Shown here in pieces: positions 25,838-37,184 of a DNA stretch of 64,000 bases (position 1 is its first letter; every line of letters starts with the position of its first letter). The translations under genes were made by a program, and so were the position numbers. This stretch comes from Budorcas taxicolor (Eukaryota > Chordata > Mammalia > Artiodactyla > Bovidae): NCBI RefSeq assembly GCF_023091745.1, contig NC_068913.1:11116001-11180000 (forward strand), written 5' to 3'. The notes below the pieces were generated by a model. It was given only the letters and a program-made list of their open reading frames with translations. It had not been told where the DNA came from and did no database searches.

Positions 25838-26061
25838 TGTGTGTGAGCGCTTAGTCACTCTGTCGTGTCCAACTCCTTGAGACCCACTGAACTGTACCCC
25901 GTCAGGCTCCTCTGTTCATGGGATTTTTCAGGCAAGAATACTGAAGTGGGTAACAATTCCCCTCTCCAGAGTATCTTCCCAACCCAGAGATCAAACCCAC
26001 GTCTCCTGTGTCTCCTGCATTTCAGGCTGATTCTTTACCTGCTGAGCCATCAGGAAAGCCC
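25838..26061 (-). mobile_element. Bov-tA SINE
   Basis: Second reverse Bov-tA in the same L1, starting GTGTGTGTGAGCGCTTAGTC and ending at the tRNA-like head AGCCATCAGGAAAGCCC. Confidence 0.92.
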
Positions 26062-26620
26062 AGAAATATAATAGATACCATAGGCAATTCAGCAACATCT
26101 ACCAAAATTTTAAATGCACATATCTTTGATCCAACAATTCTATTTCTCAGAATATGTCCTATAGATATTTTGTACACATTAAAAAATGACATGGAAAGAC
26201 ATCCCTGCAGAAAAATTTTTACGGCAATAGGTTAAATGCCCCTTGATTAAAATTAGTTAAATAAATAATGGTACACCCATCCAAAAGTTCTGCTATGCAG
26301 CCATTAATAAAAGAACGAGCAGCTTCTTGTGTACTCATAAAGAAGGATCCTTAAGCTATAAAAAAGTAAATTAGAAGTACAGTAATACATGCTTGTGGAA
26401 CAAAGTTCTGAGATTGCAAATGGTTTAGGATACAAAGTGAGTTGAGGCAACAATGTGTAAACTGATGTTCAGGATCAAGTAACAGGAATTCTGGAATTGT
26501 ACTTTGGAGTCTAGAAAAGAGGGGTAAGACACAAAAGAAGTAAAATCAGAGTCTAGAAAAAGATAAGTCATTTGACAGAAAGTTAGTGCCTATGGATGCA
26601 TAGATTGTGAAACCTTTTTT

Positions 26621-26949
26621 GTCTTAGAGAAATAACTGGTAAGTTCTTAGGAAAAAAAAAACTGTAAATAAAAGCAACAGCTCACTGGATGATTGTAAAA
26701 ATCTAATCAAGCAGGTTTTATAACCATCATCCAGGTAGTTTCTATACAGGTTTTCAGATGTAAAACACGTTTTGAAACTGAGCACAAAAATTTCAGGGGC
26801 CACCTCATTAACAGAATGTAAAAATCTCATGGCGACAGAGGACCTAAAAAATAAAATAGGCTTGCTTATGTCGTTTGAAGATGGGTTACCAGACATATGC
26901 ATGAGAACGGTATGACCAAACTCTCTATTGCTATGGAGAGACTTTATTA
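26621..26949. other. Unassigned DNA
   Basis: Overlaps a 125-codon open frame on the minus strand (27001-26624) that has no recognisable domain. No repeat identified. Confidence 0.35.
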
Positions 26950-27185
26950 GCAGAACATACGGTCTAAAGTTGCATTCTCCAATATGGTAAGCACTAGCCA
27001 TATATAGCTAATTAAATATACATTTTAATTAATTTAAAAAAATTTTTAATAAAATTCAGTTCCTCAGTCTCTTGAGCCACATTTAAAATACTCAATAGCC
27101 TCATGAGGTAGTGTCTACTAGACATAACAGGCAGAGCAATTTCCACTGTTGCAGAAACTTCTATTGTGGAGCACTGGTCTAAAAA
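26950..27185 (-). mobile_element. hAT-like non-autonomous DNA transposon remnant
   Basis: CTCCAATATGGTAAGCACTAGCCATATATAG at the left and TTCTATTGTGGAGCACTGGTCT at the right resemble an ancient element with CAGTGCTGTCCAATA-type ends. It looks related to the copy at 33023-33360 on the other strand. Confidence 0.5.
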
Positions 27186-27507
27186 ATAGCACAGGCACTT
27201 ACTTTCTTGATTAATACTGTCAACCCTTATTATTATTGATTATTAATAAATATCTTATGAATTGAAGTTAACATTTGACATCCAGAAGTGGTATCCAAAT
27301 AAGTATAACAGATGCACAACATATAGCAAAAGAATATATAGGAAAAGAGTGTATCAAGGCTGTATATTGTAACCCTGCTTATTTAATTTATATGAGGAGT
27401 ATATCATGGGAATGCCAGACTACATGAAGCCCAAGCTGGAATGAAGATTGCCAGGAGAAATGTCAATAACCTCAGATATGCAGATGATACCACCCTAATG
27501 GCAGAAA

Positions 27508-28976
27508 CAAAGCTAGTGGAGGTGATGGCATTCCAGTTGAGCTATTTCAAATCCTGAAAGATGATGCTGTGAAAGTGCTGCACTCAATATGCCAGCAAAT
27601 TTGGAAAACTCAGCAGTGGCCACAGGACTGGAAAAGATCAGTTTTCATTCCAATCCCAAAGAAAGGCAATGCCAAAGAATGCTCAAACTACTGCACAATT
27701 GCACTCATCTCACACGCTAGTAAAGTAATGTTTAAAATTCTCCAAGCCAGGCTTCAGCAATACATGAACTGTGAACTTCCTGATGTTCAAGCTGGTTTTA
27801 GAAAAGGCAGAGGAACCAGGGATCAAATTGCCAACATCCACTGGATCATGGAAAAAGCAAGAGAGTTCCCGGAAAACATCTATTTCTGCTTTATTGACTA
27901 TGCCAAAGCCTTTGACTGTGTGGATCACAAGAAACTGTGGAAAATTCTGAAAGAGATGGGAATACCAGACCACCTGACCTGCCTCTTGAGAAATCTGTAT
28001 GCAGGTCAGGAAGCAAGTTAGAACTGGACAAGGAACAACAGACTGGTTGCAAATAGGAAAAGGAGTACGTCAAGGCTGTATATTGTCACCCTGCTTATTT
28101 AACTTATATGCAGAGTACATCATGAGAAACGCTGGACTGGAAGAAACACAAGGTGGAATAAAGATTGCCGGGAGAAATATCAATAACCAACCTCAGATAT
28201 GCAGATGACACCACCCTTATGGCAGAAAGTGAAGAGGAACTAAAAAGCCTCTTGATGAAAGTGAAAGAGGAGAGTGAAAAAGTTGGCTTAAAGCTCAACA
28301 TTCAGAACAAAAAGATCATGGCATCTGGTCCCATCACTTCATGCGAAATAGACAGGGAAACAGTGGAAACAGTGTCAGACTTTATTTTTTTGGGCTCCAA
28401 AATCACTGCAGATGGTGACTGCAGCCATGAAATTAAAAGACACTTACTCCTTGGAAGAAAAGTTATGACCAACCTAGATAGTGTATTCAAAAGCAGAGAC
28501 ATTACTTTGCCAACAAAGGTCCATCTAGTCAAGGCTATGGTTTTTCCTGTGGTCATGTATGGATGTGAGAGTTGGACTGTGAAGAAGGCTGAGCGCTGAA
28601 GAATTGATGCTTTTGAACTCCGGTCTTGGAGAAGATTCTTGAGAGTCCCTTGGACTGCAAGGAGATCCAACCAGTCCATTCTGAAGGAGATCAGCCCTGG
28701 GATTTCTTTGGAAGGAACGATGTTAAAGCTGAAACTCCGGTACTCTGGCCACCTCATGCGAAGAGTTGACTCATTGGAAAAGACTCTGATCCTGGGAGGG
28801 ATTGGGGGCAGGGGGAGAAGGGGATGACAGAGGATGAGATGGCTGATGGCATCACGGACTCGATGGACATGAATCTGAGTGAACCCCAGGAATTGGTGAT
28901 GGACAGGGAGGCCTGGCGTGCTGCGATTCATGGGGTCACAAAGAGTCGGACATGACTGAGCAACTGAACTGAACTG
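27508..28976 (+). mobile_element. LINE BovB copy B, inserted in copy A
   Basis: 5'-truncated BovB starting within the reverse transcriptase (CAAAGCTAGTGGAGGTGATG) and running to the 3' ACTGAACTGA end. The duplication AATGGCAGAAA occurs at 27497-27507 and 28977-28987 and belongs to copy A. It contains the Phe-Ile-Asp-Tyr-Ala-Lys-Ala-Phe-Asp and Tyr-Ala-Asp-Asp motifs. Frames are broken near 28018 and again around 28185, so it is dead. Confidence 0.95.
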
Positions 28977-29095
28977 AATGGCAGAAAGCAAAGAGGAACT
29001 AACGAACCTCTTGATGAAGAGTGAACAAGCTGGCTTAAAACTCAATATTCAAAACACTACAATCATAGCCTCTGGTCCCACTACTTCATGGCAAA

Positions 29096-31292
29096 ATCAG
29101 TTCAGCCGCTCAGTCATGTCCAACTCTTTGCAACCCCATGGACTGCAGCATGCCAGGCCTGCCTGTCTATCACCAACTCTCGGAGTTTACTCAAACTTAT
29201 GTCTGTTGAGTCGGTGATGCCATCCAACCATCTCATCTTCTGTCATCCCCTTCTCCTCCGCCTTCACTCTTTCCCAGCATCAGGGGCTTTTCAAATGAGT
29301 CAGCTCTTCACATCAGGTGGCCAAAATATTGGAGTTTCAGCTTCAACATCAGTCCTTCCAATAAATGTTCAGGACTGATTTCCTTTAGGATGGACTGGCT
29401 GGATCTCCTTGCAGTCCAAGAGACTCTCAAGAGTCTTCTCCAACACCACAGTTCAAAAGCATCAATTCTTCAGCACTCAACTTTCTTTATAGTCCAACTC
29501 TCACAACCATACATGACTACTGGAAAAACCACAGCTTTGACTAGATCAACCTTTGATGGCAAAGTAATGTCTCTGCTTTTTAATAAGCTCTCTAGGTTGG
29601 TCATAGCTTTTCTTCCAAGGGGCAGGCGTCTTTTAATTTCATGGCTGCAGTCACCATCCGCAGTGATTCTGGAGCCCAAGAAAATAAAGTGTGTCACTGT
29701 TTCCACTGTTTCCCCATCTATTTGCCATGAAGTGATTGGACCAGATGCCATGATCTTATTTTCTGAACGTTGAGTTTTAAGCCAACTTTTTCACTCTCCT
29801 CTTTCACTTTCATCAAGAGGCTCTTTGGTTCTTCATCGCTTTCTGCCATAAGGGGGGTGTCATCTGCATATCTGAGGTTATTGATATTTCTCTCAGCAAT
29901 CTTGATGACAGCTTGTGCTTCATCCAGCTTGGCATTTCACATGATGTACTCTGCATATAAGTTAAATAAGCAGGGTGACAATATACAGCTTTGATGTACT
30001 CCTTTCCCAATTTGGAACTAGTCTGTTGTTCCATGTCCAGTTCTAAGTATTGCTTCTTGACTTGCACACAGATTTCTTAGGAGGGAGGTCAGATGGTCTG
30101 GTACTCCCAGCTCTTGAAGAGTTTTCCACAGTTTGTTGTGGTCCACATAGTCAATGGCTTTAGCATAGTCAATAAAGCAGAAATAGATGTTTTTCTGGAA
30201 CTCTTTTGCTTTTTTGATGATCCAGTGGATGTTGGCAATTTGATCTCTAGTTCCTCTGCCTTTTCTAAAACTAGCTTGAACATCTGGAAGTTCATGGTTC
30301 ATGTACTGTTAAAGCCTGGCTTGGAGAATTTTGAGCATTATTGTACTAGCATGTGAGATGAGTGCATGTAGTGCATGTGAGATTGTGCAGTAGTTTGAGC
30401 ATTCTTTGGCATTGCCTTTCTTTGGGATTGGAATGAAAACTGATCTTTTCCAGTCTTGTGGCCACTGCTGAGTTTTCCAAATTTGCTGGCATATTGAATG
30501 CAGCACTTTCACAGCATCATCTTTCAGGATTTGAAATAGCTCAACCAGAATTCCATCACCTCCACTAGCTTTGTTCGTAGTGATGCTTCCTAAGGCCCAC
30601 TTGACTTCACATTCCAGGATGTCTGGCTCTAGGTGAGTGATCTCACCATCGTGATTATCTGGGTCATGAAGATCTGGTTTTTGTACAGTTCTTCTGTGTA
30701 TTCTTGCCACCTCTTCTTAACATCTTCTGCTTCTGTTAGGTCCATACCATTTCTGTCCTTTATTGAGCCCATCTTTGCATGAAATGTTCCCTTGGTATCT
30801 CTAATTTTCTTGAAGAGATATCTAGTCTTTCCCATTCTATTGTTTTACTCTATTTCTTTGCATTGATCACTGAGGAAGGCTTTCTTATCTCTCCTTGCCA
30901 TTCTTTGGAACTCTGCATTGAAATGGGTATATCTTTCCTTTTCTCCTTTGCCTTTCACTTCTCTTTTCATAGCTGTTTGTAAGGCCTCCTCATACAACCA
31001 TTTGGCCTTTTTGCATTTCTTTTCTTGGGGATGGTCCCTATCACTGCCTCCTCTAGAATGTCATGAACTTCCATTCACAGTTCCTCAGGCACTCTATCTA
31101 TCAGATCTAATCCCTTGAATCTATTTCTCACTCCCACTGTAGTTTAAGGGATTTGATTTTGGTCATACCTGAATGGTCTAGTGGTTTTCCATACTTCTTC
31201 AATTTAAGTCTGAATTTGGCAATAAGGAGTTCATGATCTGAGCCACAGTAGGCTCCTGGTCTTGTTTTTGCTGACTGTATAGAGCTTCTCCA
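29096..31292 (-). mobile_element. LINE BovB copy C, inserted in copy A in reverse
   Basis: About 2.2 kb of BovB on the minus strand. The 3' end is at the left (ATCAGTTCAGCCGCTCAGTC) and it is truncated at the right in the endonuclease-reverse transcriptase linker (GACTGTATAGAGCTTCTCCA). A perfect 10-bp duplication TCATGGCAAA lies at 29086-29095 and 31293-31302. Reverse transcriptase pieces are readable at 30710-30309, 30302-30018 and 29751-29470, separated by stops and frameshifts. Confidence 0.95.
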
Positions 31293-31892
31293 TCATGGCA
31301 AATAGATGGGGGGAAATGGAAAACAGTGACAGACTTTATTTTCTTGGGCTCCAAAATCACTGCAGATGGTGACTGCAGCCATGAAATTAAAAGACGCTTG
31401 CTCCTTAGAAGCAAAGTTATGACCAACCTAGAGAGCACATTAAAAAGCAGAGACATTACTTTGCTAACAAAGGTCCGTCTAGTCAAGGCTATGGTTTTTC
31501 CAGTAGCCATGTATGGATGTGAGAGTTGGACTGTGAAGAAGGCTGAACTCTGAAGAATCGATGCTTTCCAACTGTGGTGCTAGAGAAGACTCTTGAGAGT
31601 CCCTTGGACTGCAAGGAGATCCAACCAGTCCATCCTAAAGGAAGTCAGTCCTGAATATTCATTGGAAGGACTGATGCTGAAGCTGAAGCTCCAATACTTT
31701 GGCCACCTGATGCTGGGAATGATTGAAGGTAGAAGCAGAAGGGGACAACAGAGGACAAAATGGTTGGATGGCATCATCAACTCAATGGACATGCGTTAAC
31801 TCAGGGAGACAGTGAAGGACTGGGAAGCCTGGCTTGCTGCAGTCCGTGGGGTAGCAAAGTCTGACACGACTGCAGGACTGAACAACAACAAT

Positions 31893-33022
31893 ATAACAAA
31901 TCCCATGAAACAACTGAGGGAAGGATTGAAGGTTAAAAGACATAAAAAGCACTACCTCCTGCAGCTAGAGATGGGGGAAAGCACAAAAACAGGCTTAGGG
32001 AAACAAACAAAAATCAGAAAGCTGTCAGAGGAGCAGAGAATACGCAGCAGCTGGTGGAGGGCTTAGAAGGCAGGGGCTGGCATGTCATCAGAGGACAACA
32101 GTGAAACCTCTGAAGAACCCCTGTTCCACCTCTGACCACCGCATCGCCACAGCTGGCCACTGCCACCTTCTCGAAATATTCTGTTCTCCTAGGTTCCATG
32201 GCTCGGAGCAGCCCTAGTTTTTTTCCCCCATCTAACCTCAAAATTTGGAGAACCTCAGCCTGGGTCTCACAGTGTACTCTTTGCTGCTCCTCTAAACCAT
32301 TATTAAGGATTTAAATATTATTTGTATGCCATTGTCTCTGATAAAGGTGCAAAAAAAAAAGGAAATTAATTCTCTTCCAACCTCCATTCATATATTCAAA
32401 TGGCTTTTCTGGCATGCCTACCTGAAGTTCCCTCCAGCATTTTTTGTCTGGTTAAGGGCTCCTCATAAATACCAGTAAGCATTAGTTGGAGCACAGTGGA
32501 ACTAATTCACAACAAGAAGTCTGCAGGTTGCCTGATTCTCTTGTCCTCTAGCCATCCTGTGGGGAGGCCTGCTTGGGCCAGTGAGGATCTGAACACACTG
32601 TGAGTACACCCTCCAGCAGAGCCATCCTGCCCCCTTCCACTATTGCACTTGGTTTTGTGGGTGCAAGCCCTAGATTTGGGGCACCTGGTTCTCAAGAAAC
32701 AAGTCTGCCAGTACTCAGAACACTCCTGGCATTCTTTGGGGGAGAGTAGTAGAGTGCAGCCTCTCCTACTCAGGGAAAAAGGAGCCAGGTCATTGCCAGC
32801 TAATTCACGGGGGTGACAAGGTTGTCTCTACATACATTTCAAGATTATCATGTCTAAAGCTGAGTCTTTATTCCCTCTATCTTAAACCCTTTCTTGCCCT
32901 CAATTTGTTTCATCTCAAAAGATACTACCACATACCCATCGTTCAAACTAGAAGTAATAGGGTTATCCTAGAATTCCCTTTCTCACTAATTCCTTACATC
33001 CAATGGACCACCAAATTCTATA
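31893..33022. other. Unassigned DNA
   Basis: About 1.1 kb. Open frames here are short and unrecognised. One A-run at 32349-32360. No repeat family named. Confidence 0.35.
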
Positions 33023-33360
33023 CAGCTGTATTATCTAATATTGGCTGTCACCCACGTGTGGCCACTGAGTACTTTAAAAGGGGCTGGACCAAGCTGAGAT
33101 GTGCTTAAGTATAAAATACACATCAGATTTTGAAGACTTAGTTCAAAAAAGAGAAAAGCAACTAATAATTTTTATATTGATTTTCTGTTCAAGTAATAAT
33201 ATTTTTAATATATTGGGTTAAATAAAATAAATTACTAAAATCAATCTATTTCCTTTCACTTTTTTAATATGGTCACGAGAAATTTTTAAACATACATTTG
33301 GCTCGTACTGGTGGTTCACATTATATTTCTGTTGGATAGTGGTGCTATAGAGCACATCCA
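33023..33360 (+). mobile_element. hAT-like non-autonomous DNA transposon remnant
   Basis: CACGTGTGGCCACTGAGTAC, then AAAATACACATCAGATTTTG, TATTGGGTTAAATAAAATAA and TTTCTGTTGGATAGTGGTGC, in the order of an ancient mammalian hAT-type repeat. Probably the same family as 26950-27185. Confidence 0.55.
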
Positions 33361-34000
33361 TCAACATTTTCCAAATCTACTGTCACCACACTGAAGGTTA
33401 GCACCTTCACCCAAGTCACCATCGTTTCTTGCCTGAACTACTACAATGGCCTTCTTATTAATCTTCATGCTTCTCCAGTGGTTCCATTCTAACTGATTCA
33501 CTTTAAGCTATAGAAATTATTTTTAAATGTAAATATTATACTTCTACATATTATTTACCTGCTTACTCTCTCTCAGGGGTTTCTTACTGTCCTTAAAATC
33601 CAAGTTTCCTATCATACGGACTTGGAGGCCCTCCATTTGACACGATTCTACCTCTCTATGTGCCTGCCCATCACCATCCCATCTTCTAAAGCCACTCGGC
33701 AGGCACTCACTATTCTCCAGCTGTGCCTGGCATCCTTCAGTTCCAAAGACATGCTACCAGGGTCTTCACATCAGCTGTTCCCCATGTCTGAAATGTTCTG
33801 CGCGGCTCTTTGGCTGTCTTCTCATTCAAGTCTCATCTTATATCCCCTATCCAGGGGCTCTGCTTCCTTCACTTTTCTCAATTCATAGTTCCTTATTTGC
33901 ATGCTTAACGGCGTATCTCTCTTCCTCTGCTGGACTGTAAGCTCCATGACCGACAGAGCCAGGTCTGTTCAGCCTACCAGTGTTGATCAAGGAATTTATT
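33361..34000 (+). mobile_element. LINE L2 3' region
   Basis: Diverged L2 in sense: TTGCCTGAACTACTACAATG (the RT C-terminal Asp-Tyr-Cys-Asn region in other copies), then TGTCTGAAATGTTCTGCG and CTGGACTGTAAGCTCCATGA near the 3' end. Open frame 33622-33888 is incidental. Confidence 0.7.
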
Positions 34001-34096
34001 TCAGGGGCAGTGTATAGAAAATCTCAGAGTAGGGTTTGGTTAAGGTGAAAAGGTTAGAGGTTTAAAAAAATGGGTCCAAGGATTGCCTAGCGAACA

Positions 34097-34315
34097 ATGT
34101 GCATGCTTAGCTGCTCAATCATGTCTGACTCTACAGACCCCACAGACTGTAGCCCACCAGGCTCCTCTGTCCACGGAATTTTCCAGGAAAGAATACTGGA
34201 GTGGGTTGCCATTTCCTCCTCCAGGGGATATTCCAGATCCACGGATCAAACCTTCATCTCTTGCGTCTCTTGCATTGACAGGCTCGTTCTTTACAACTGT
34301 GACACCTGGGAAGCC
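34097..34315 (-). mobile_element. Bov-tA SINE
   Basis: Reverse Bov-tA, diverged, with the Bov-A body at left (GCTGCTCAATCATGTCTGAC) and tRNA-like head at right. Confidence 0.9.
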
Positions 34316-34678
34316 TTCTAGAGAAGAATATGTCAAAATTAAAGGTAAGTGATACCAGAAGCTTCAATTCTGAATCATCTTTGGGAAAATTAGATTTTTA
34401 TATATGATCTAGAAGTATTTAATGTCTTTTATATCTAAATAGTTCACTATTGGCCATGAGATCATTATATTATCAGAACATTAATTTAACATATGATTTG
34501 AAGATGATTCTCAAATAATACCTCTCCAAGTACTCCTCTTGCTTTCCTATCAGTCCTTTGATGACCTTTCCAGGAACTTCTGTGATACTGAGTGGAAACA
34601 ATAAAGGATTCCTTCACCAAGCTCTGAACATAGTATCACATGGTGACCTGACAAACTCAGACCAGGCCTCCTTGGAAA
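34316..34678. other. Unassigned DNA
   Basis: No recognised content between two Bov-tA SINEs. Confidence 0.35.
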
Positions 34679-34691
34679 CCAGTTCTCTTCC

Positions 34692-34912
34692 TTTGTTGTT
34701 TTGTTGTTGTTTTAGTCACTAAGTCAAGTCCGACTCTTCATGACCCCATGGACTGTAGCCTGCCAGGCCCATCTGTCCAGGGGACTTCCCAGGCAAGAAT
34801 ACTGGGATGGGTTGCCATTTCCTTCTGTAGGGGATGTTCCCAACCCAGGGACTGAACTCATGTCTCCTGCGTCCACAGGCAGATGCTTTACCGCTGAGCC
34901 AAAAGGGAAGTT
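34692..34912 (-). mobile_element. Bov-tA SINE
   Basis: Reverse Bov-tA with a TTGTTGTTGTTT left edge. A perfect 13-bp duplication CCAGTTCTCTTCC flanks it (34679-34691 and 34913-34925). Confidence 0.95.
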
Positions 34913-34925
34913 CCAGTTCTCTTCC

Positions 34926-37080
34926 CTATTGCTCTCAAATGGCATACTCCCTTAACCACAGTGGAGCTGGGTGGTCAAGGCTCAAATTTATCTAAAAACA
35001 GATTATAAATGGTGTGTGATTAGGGAGAATGCGCATAGTACATTTATAAGAATGTTTAAAACAGTTACAATAATCCAGCGTCAAACACAACAGTACACAA
35101 TTAGTATTTAACAAATGTTAAATTATTCATTTTATAGAAGAGATTTTTCACACATAATAATGCATATGAATAAGAAAAGACTAGAAAGTTATATACCAAA
35201 ATATTATCAAGTGCTATCTCTCGAATATGAGGATTATAGGTATTTTGTGTGTTTTCCTATATTGTCCAACATTGTGTAATTATATGATTAGTATGCAATC
35301 AGGAAAAAATGTTATTTTTATAAAAAAACCAATGATCAAAGCTACTACTGCACTCTTATAGGCTACCAACGGCCTCAATTCTGGCAGAGACTTTGACTGC
35401 GGTAAATATATAAGTATTAGTCTGACTAGGAAAAGAAAGGAGAAGGGGAGAACTTAGATTTCTGAGGGATCTAGTTGGTCGAGCCATTATGCAAATGACT
35501 CCTTTGTTCACTGACTCTAGGGAATAAAGTTGCAGAATACAAAGCAAAGCTTATCTAAATAGGTACTAACCAGCTGCAGAGGCAGGAAGAGAAAAAGCAC
35601 CCTTCCCTGTATGATGACCATTCTGTTCTAGAGTTTGTTGTCAAGTTTCCAGATGCCAGGTAGAGTGTGGACCAGAATTCAGCTTCATGAAGGCGTGATG
35701 CAGACAGTAAAGACATGAAAGACAGCATTTAACTGCAGAGATTTCAACCTCTTTTGTAGGTACCAGAACAATGTAGGGCATGCACTGTACATATGGTGCT
35801 TTATATAAAGGTATTTTACTTTTCTTTCCAATTCTACCATTCTCTTTCACACACTGATCCTCAAAACTAGAACTGTTCAGCCAATGAGAGTTATCAATGA
35901 AGTCATCAAAACAGCTTGGGAGACCCAGGAGCACACACACTTGCATACGCAGGGTCTTCTCAACAACACAGAAACCAAGGGTGGTTAATAATGTGTCTGT
36001 TATGTAACAGTCTTACAACAAAATCTGATTTCCTCACTTCAGATGGAATCATTAAAATCTTGACTAAAAACAAATAAGCAAACAAACAAAAAAATCGTCA
36101 AGTTCCAAAAGAATGAAAGCTAACTAACCATATCAACTGCAATCATGTGGAGACCACACTACCTTATGTGAGGTTTTTTATACAGACATATAATAAACAC
36201 TCTCCAAGTTCAAAGATGAATATTAAACAAGAACAGAGGATCTGGCAGTAAAACTGAAAAAGTTCAAAGACATCACTGCATAATACTAAGAGTTGAGATT
36301 GTGTAACAAACAAGAAGAGAACTACAAACTCAGGCTAGAATGCAAAAAGTGCCCGAATCATATCATTTTGGAACTGCCTGAAACAACTCAACAGTAACAT
36401 TTGCTTAAAAGGAAAGCGTAACCATTCAAGGAATATAGCTTTTGTATTCTTTTAAGCAAACATTAATCAGGGGGAAAAACTGTATACAAGAATATCAGTT
36501 TATTTCTTCCAGCTTCAGAGGTGACAGAATCTACAAATGAAATGATCCCCTGCTAACTTTCTTGGTATTTAAAGGATTCTTTACTTAGTTTGAATTATCA
36601 AGCCAGACTTACAGCTGATGTTAGAAAACTGTATAAGCCAAACTGCTGTCTACAGTTCCCCCTGCAGTTCATGAACATCTGTGCACAAGTACACTCAGGA
36701 TGACTAGGCCTTAGTTTTAGTTTTTTAACACTAATTATTTTTCGTTATCAATTAAATATATAATCTATAGAACTTCTAATTATTTTAATATACACACTCA
36801 GCTAAACTTTAATTCTGTGCATACATTATCACATTTTAGCTAAATTAACAAGCTTTAGTCAAGTGTATCATGCTTACATGAAATGCAGTCAGATATGGCT
36901 TTGGTCAGGAGAAAAAATTATTCTGAAGAAGCTGAGCAAGTCTGTAAAGACACATTCCCATGTGCAGGGGAATAATGAGGACCCAAGTGCGTACTTCTGC
37001 CATAGACACTTCAGTTGATGCTCAGAGTGTAACAACAATCAGTATTCCCCATCTGCAAGAAAGCAGAAAGGAACAAATGC
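34926..37080. other. Longest repeat-poor stretch outside MTERF1
   Basis: About 2.1 kb with no mobile element I can name. A 101-codon open frame on the minus strand (35946-35641) has no known domain, no signal peptide and no promoter or splice context. I do not call it a gene. Confidence 0.4.
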
Positions 37081-37084
37081 CCCT

Positions 37085-37184
37085 AACTTGGGTCCATCAA
37101 CATGAATCAGCCATAAGTATACTTATGTCCTCTCCCTCTTGAACCTCCCTCCCTCCTCCTAACCCATCTCACTCCTCTAGGTTA
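37085..37184 (-). mobile_element. Possible L1 3' fragment
   Basis: ATGAATCAGCCATAAGTATA and CCTCTCCCTCTTGAACCTCC resemble an antisense ruminant L1 3' segment like the one at 57258-57480. Confidence 0.5.

Larger units (their letters stand above)
23330..26620 (+). mobile_element. Old L1 ORF2 / 3' region, heavily interrupted
   Basis: Sense-oriented diverged L1 ORF2. The best block is TTAGCAAATGTATTAATCTA followed by CATATTAATAAACTGAAAAG and CATTTGACCAAATTAATAT (24520-24625). Later pieces at 25740-25840 and 26062-26350 (ATTTTGTACACATTAAAAAA, CTATGCAGCCATTAATAAAA) come from the ORF2 end. It hosts a BovB, a Bov fragment and two Bov-tA SINEs, so it is older than all of them. No open frame survives. 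Confidence 0.7.
27335..31892 (+). mobile_element. LINE BovB copy A, host of two nested BovB insertions
   Basis: Copy A is in three pieces that join in consensus order: 27335-27507 (end of reverse transcriptase up to the catalytic box), 28988-29095, and 31303-31892 (to the 3' end). The gaps are filled by copies B and C, each with its own target-site duplication cut from copy A. It is about 0.87 kb without the insertions, more diverged than B, and has an ACAACAACAA tail. Confidence 0.93.

Noticed and set aside
28302..29045. 247-codon open frame on the minus strand
   Set aside because: Antisense reading through BovB copy B and part of copy A. The same antisense peptide pattern recurs at every BovB copy.
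35641..35946. 101-codon Cys-rich minus-strand frame
   Set aside because: No homology recalled, no signal peptide, no supporting context. Listed as a place to check, not as a gene.
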